A stretch of 64,000 bases of DNA from an uncultured Fidelibacterota bacterium (lineage in GTDB: Bacteria > Fidelibacterota > Marinisomatia > Marinisomatales > Marinisomataceae), in contig CACOSI010000003.1 of the NCBI GenBank assembly GCA_902629855.1, positions 70,966 to 134,965 on the forward strand, given 5' to 3'. The notes under the pieces were generated by a model that searched no databases, had not been told where the DNA came from, and saw only the letters and a program-made list of their open reading frames with translations. Every line of letters begins with the position of its first letter. Positions within the stretch are counted from its first letter, which is position 1. This document shows positions 63,212 through 64,000 of this stretch, piece after piece. Made by a program: the position numbers and the translations under genes.

Positions 63212-64000
63212 ATGTTTATCGACTATGCAAAGATCGAGTTGCAAGCTGGCAACGGAGGAAAAGGTGCTGTTGCTTTTCATAGAGAAAAATATATCGATAA
63301 AGGTGGTCCAAGTGGTGGAGACGGAGGTAGAGGTGGAAATATAGTTTTTTCTACTAATCCAAACTTACATACCTTACAGGATATTAGATATAGAAGACTT
63401 TATAAAGCTAAAAGTGGTCAAGCTGGTGGTTCAAACAAAAAAACTGGTAAGTCTGGAGAAGACTTAATAATTGAAGTTCCTTGCGGGACTGTTATTAAGG
63501 ATTTTGAAAACAATACCATTATTAAAGATTTGATTAAAGAAAATCATTCACATATAGTTTGCGAAGGTGGAATTGGTGGAAAAGGTAATTATCATTTCAA
63601 GTCATCTACGCAACAAACACCCCGATTTTCACAGGAAGGTGAAAAAGGAAAAAGGCTTATCGTTGAACTGGAATTAAAGGTTTTGGCTGATGTAGGTTTA
63701 GTTGGTTTGCCTAATGCAGGAAAATCAACCTTATTGTCCGTTATGACTACAGCAAAGCCAAAGATAGCTGACTATCCGTTTACAACATTACAGCCTCATT
63801 TAGGTATTGTTAAATATGGAGATTATCAGTCATTTGTTATGGCTGATATTCCTGGTTTAATTGAAGGAGCAAGTGAAGGTAAAGGTCTAGGTCACCAATT
63901 TCTAAGACACATAGAGAGAAATAAAATCTTATTATTTTTAATTGATTGTAATGAAGGAAATCCTCAAAAAACATATGATCAGCTCATTGATGAATTAGGA
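63212..64000 (+). CDS. obgE: GTPase Obg/CgtA (3' end missing)
   Basis: I translated from the ATG at 63212; the frame is open for 263 codons to the window edge. The glycine-rich Obg domain ([24 protein letters not shown]) is followed by the G domain with P-loop [11 protein letters not shown], switch YPFTTL and DIPGLIEGA. Obg is an essential GTPase of ribosome maturation. The rest lies outside the window. Confidence 0.95.
   Translation, partial: MFIDYAKIELQAGNGGKGAVAFHREKYIDKGGPSGGDGGRGGNIVFSTNPNLHTLQDIRYRRLYKAKSGQAGGSNKKTGKSGEDLIIEVPCGTVIKDFENNTIIKDLIKENHSHIVCEGGIGGKGNYHFKSSTQQTPRFSQEGEKGKRLIVELELKVLADVGLVGLPNAGKSTLLSVMTTAKPKIADYPFTTLQPHLGIVKYGDYQSFVMADIPGLIEGASEGKGLGHQFLRHIERNKILLFLIDCNEGNPQKTYDQLIDELG

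Overview
The window is a 64 kb, AT-rich, gene-dense bacterial chromosome segment with no phage, plasmid or CRISPR locus and no gene-free stretch longer than about 250 bases. The gene content points to the FCB superphylum, most likely a marine 'Candidatus Marinimicrobia' (SAR406 / Neomarinimicrobiota). The main clues are a GWxTD-domain lipoprotein, a PorV/PorQ-type outer-membrane barrel, a secreted DPP-IV peptidase, a ~270-residue 'starch synthase' N-domain of the kind seen in Bacteroidetes, many secreted enzymes with short signal peptides ending in AQ, and a mixture of Shine-Dalgarno and non-Shine-Dalgarno starts. There is no rRNA gene here, so this placement is inference.

Layout. 1-11.6 kb: a PpiD-like foldase (cut by the left edge), an unknown membrane protein, secreted DPP-IV, an indoleamine-2,3-dioxygenase-like heme enzyme overlapping a membrane-anchored TlpA-type thioredoxin, a DNA-alkyl methyltransferase, an alpha/beta hydrolase and a penicillin-acylase-family enzyme. 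11.6-19.8 kb: a compact aromatic operon with ten structural genes (chorismate mutase, DAHP synthase class II, aroA, aroE, aroC, aroK, aroB, aroQ, prephenate-dehydratase-like, TyrA). It holds all seven shikimate steps plus the branches to Phe and Tyr. It is preceded by a 19-codon Phe/Tyr-rich leader peptide, a mutually exclusive antiterminator/terminator pair and a strong RBS, a textbook transcription attenuator in a lineage where I know of no description of one. 19.8-30.3 kb: small envelope proteins, a four-repeat acidic lipoprotein, a Kazal-type lipoprotein, tRNA-Ala(GGC), a duplicated WPW-domain protein, a purple-acid-phosphatase-like enzyme, a cyclophilin, a patatin, oligoendopeptidase F, a PepSY protein, a UshA-like protein, tRNA-Gly(GCC), and an integrase remnant that stops exactly at the 3' end of that tRNA.

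30.4-43 kb: smpB-tyrS, trxA-trxB, an atypical ABC ATPase, a secreted propeller-like protein, the GWxTD lipoprotein, an RNase HI homologue, and the elongasome operon mreB-mreC-mreD-mrdA-rodA. 43-54 kb: starch-synthase N-domain protein, a lipoprotein, an outer-membrane barrel, a TPR protein, glyA, a TRAP transporter (TatT lipoprotein, DctP binding protein, fused DctQM permease), a PorV-like barrel and a BamD-like lipoprotein. 54-64 kb: nadD, a CaCA exchanger, ftsE-ftsX, grpE-dnaJ (DnaJ with half the usual zinc region), an anchored unknown protein, a PilM/GspL-like protein, rsmD, coaD, icd and obgE (cut by the right edge).

The strongest candidate for something new is the Phe/Tyr attenuator driving the whole operon. 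This fits with a dehydratase that lacks the ACT feedback domain and a TyrA of plant arogenate-dehydrogenase type: control appears to have moved from allostery to transcription. Second are the IDO-like/TlpA gene pair and the integrase remnant at tRNA-Gly.
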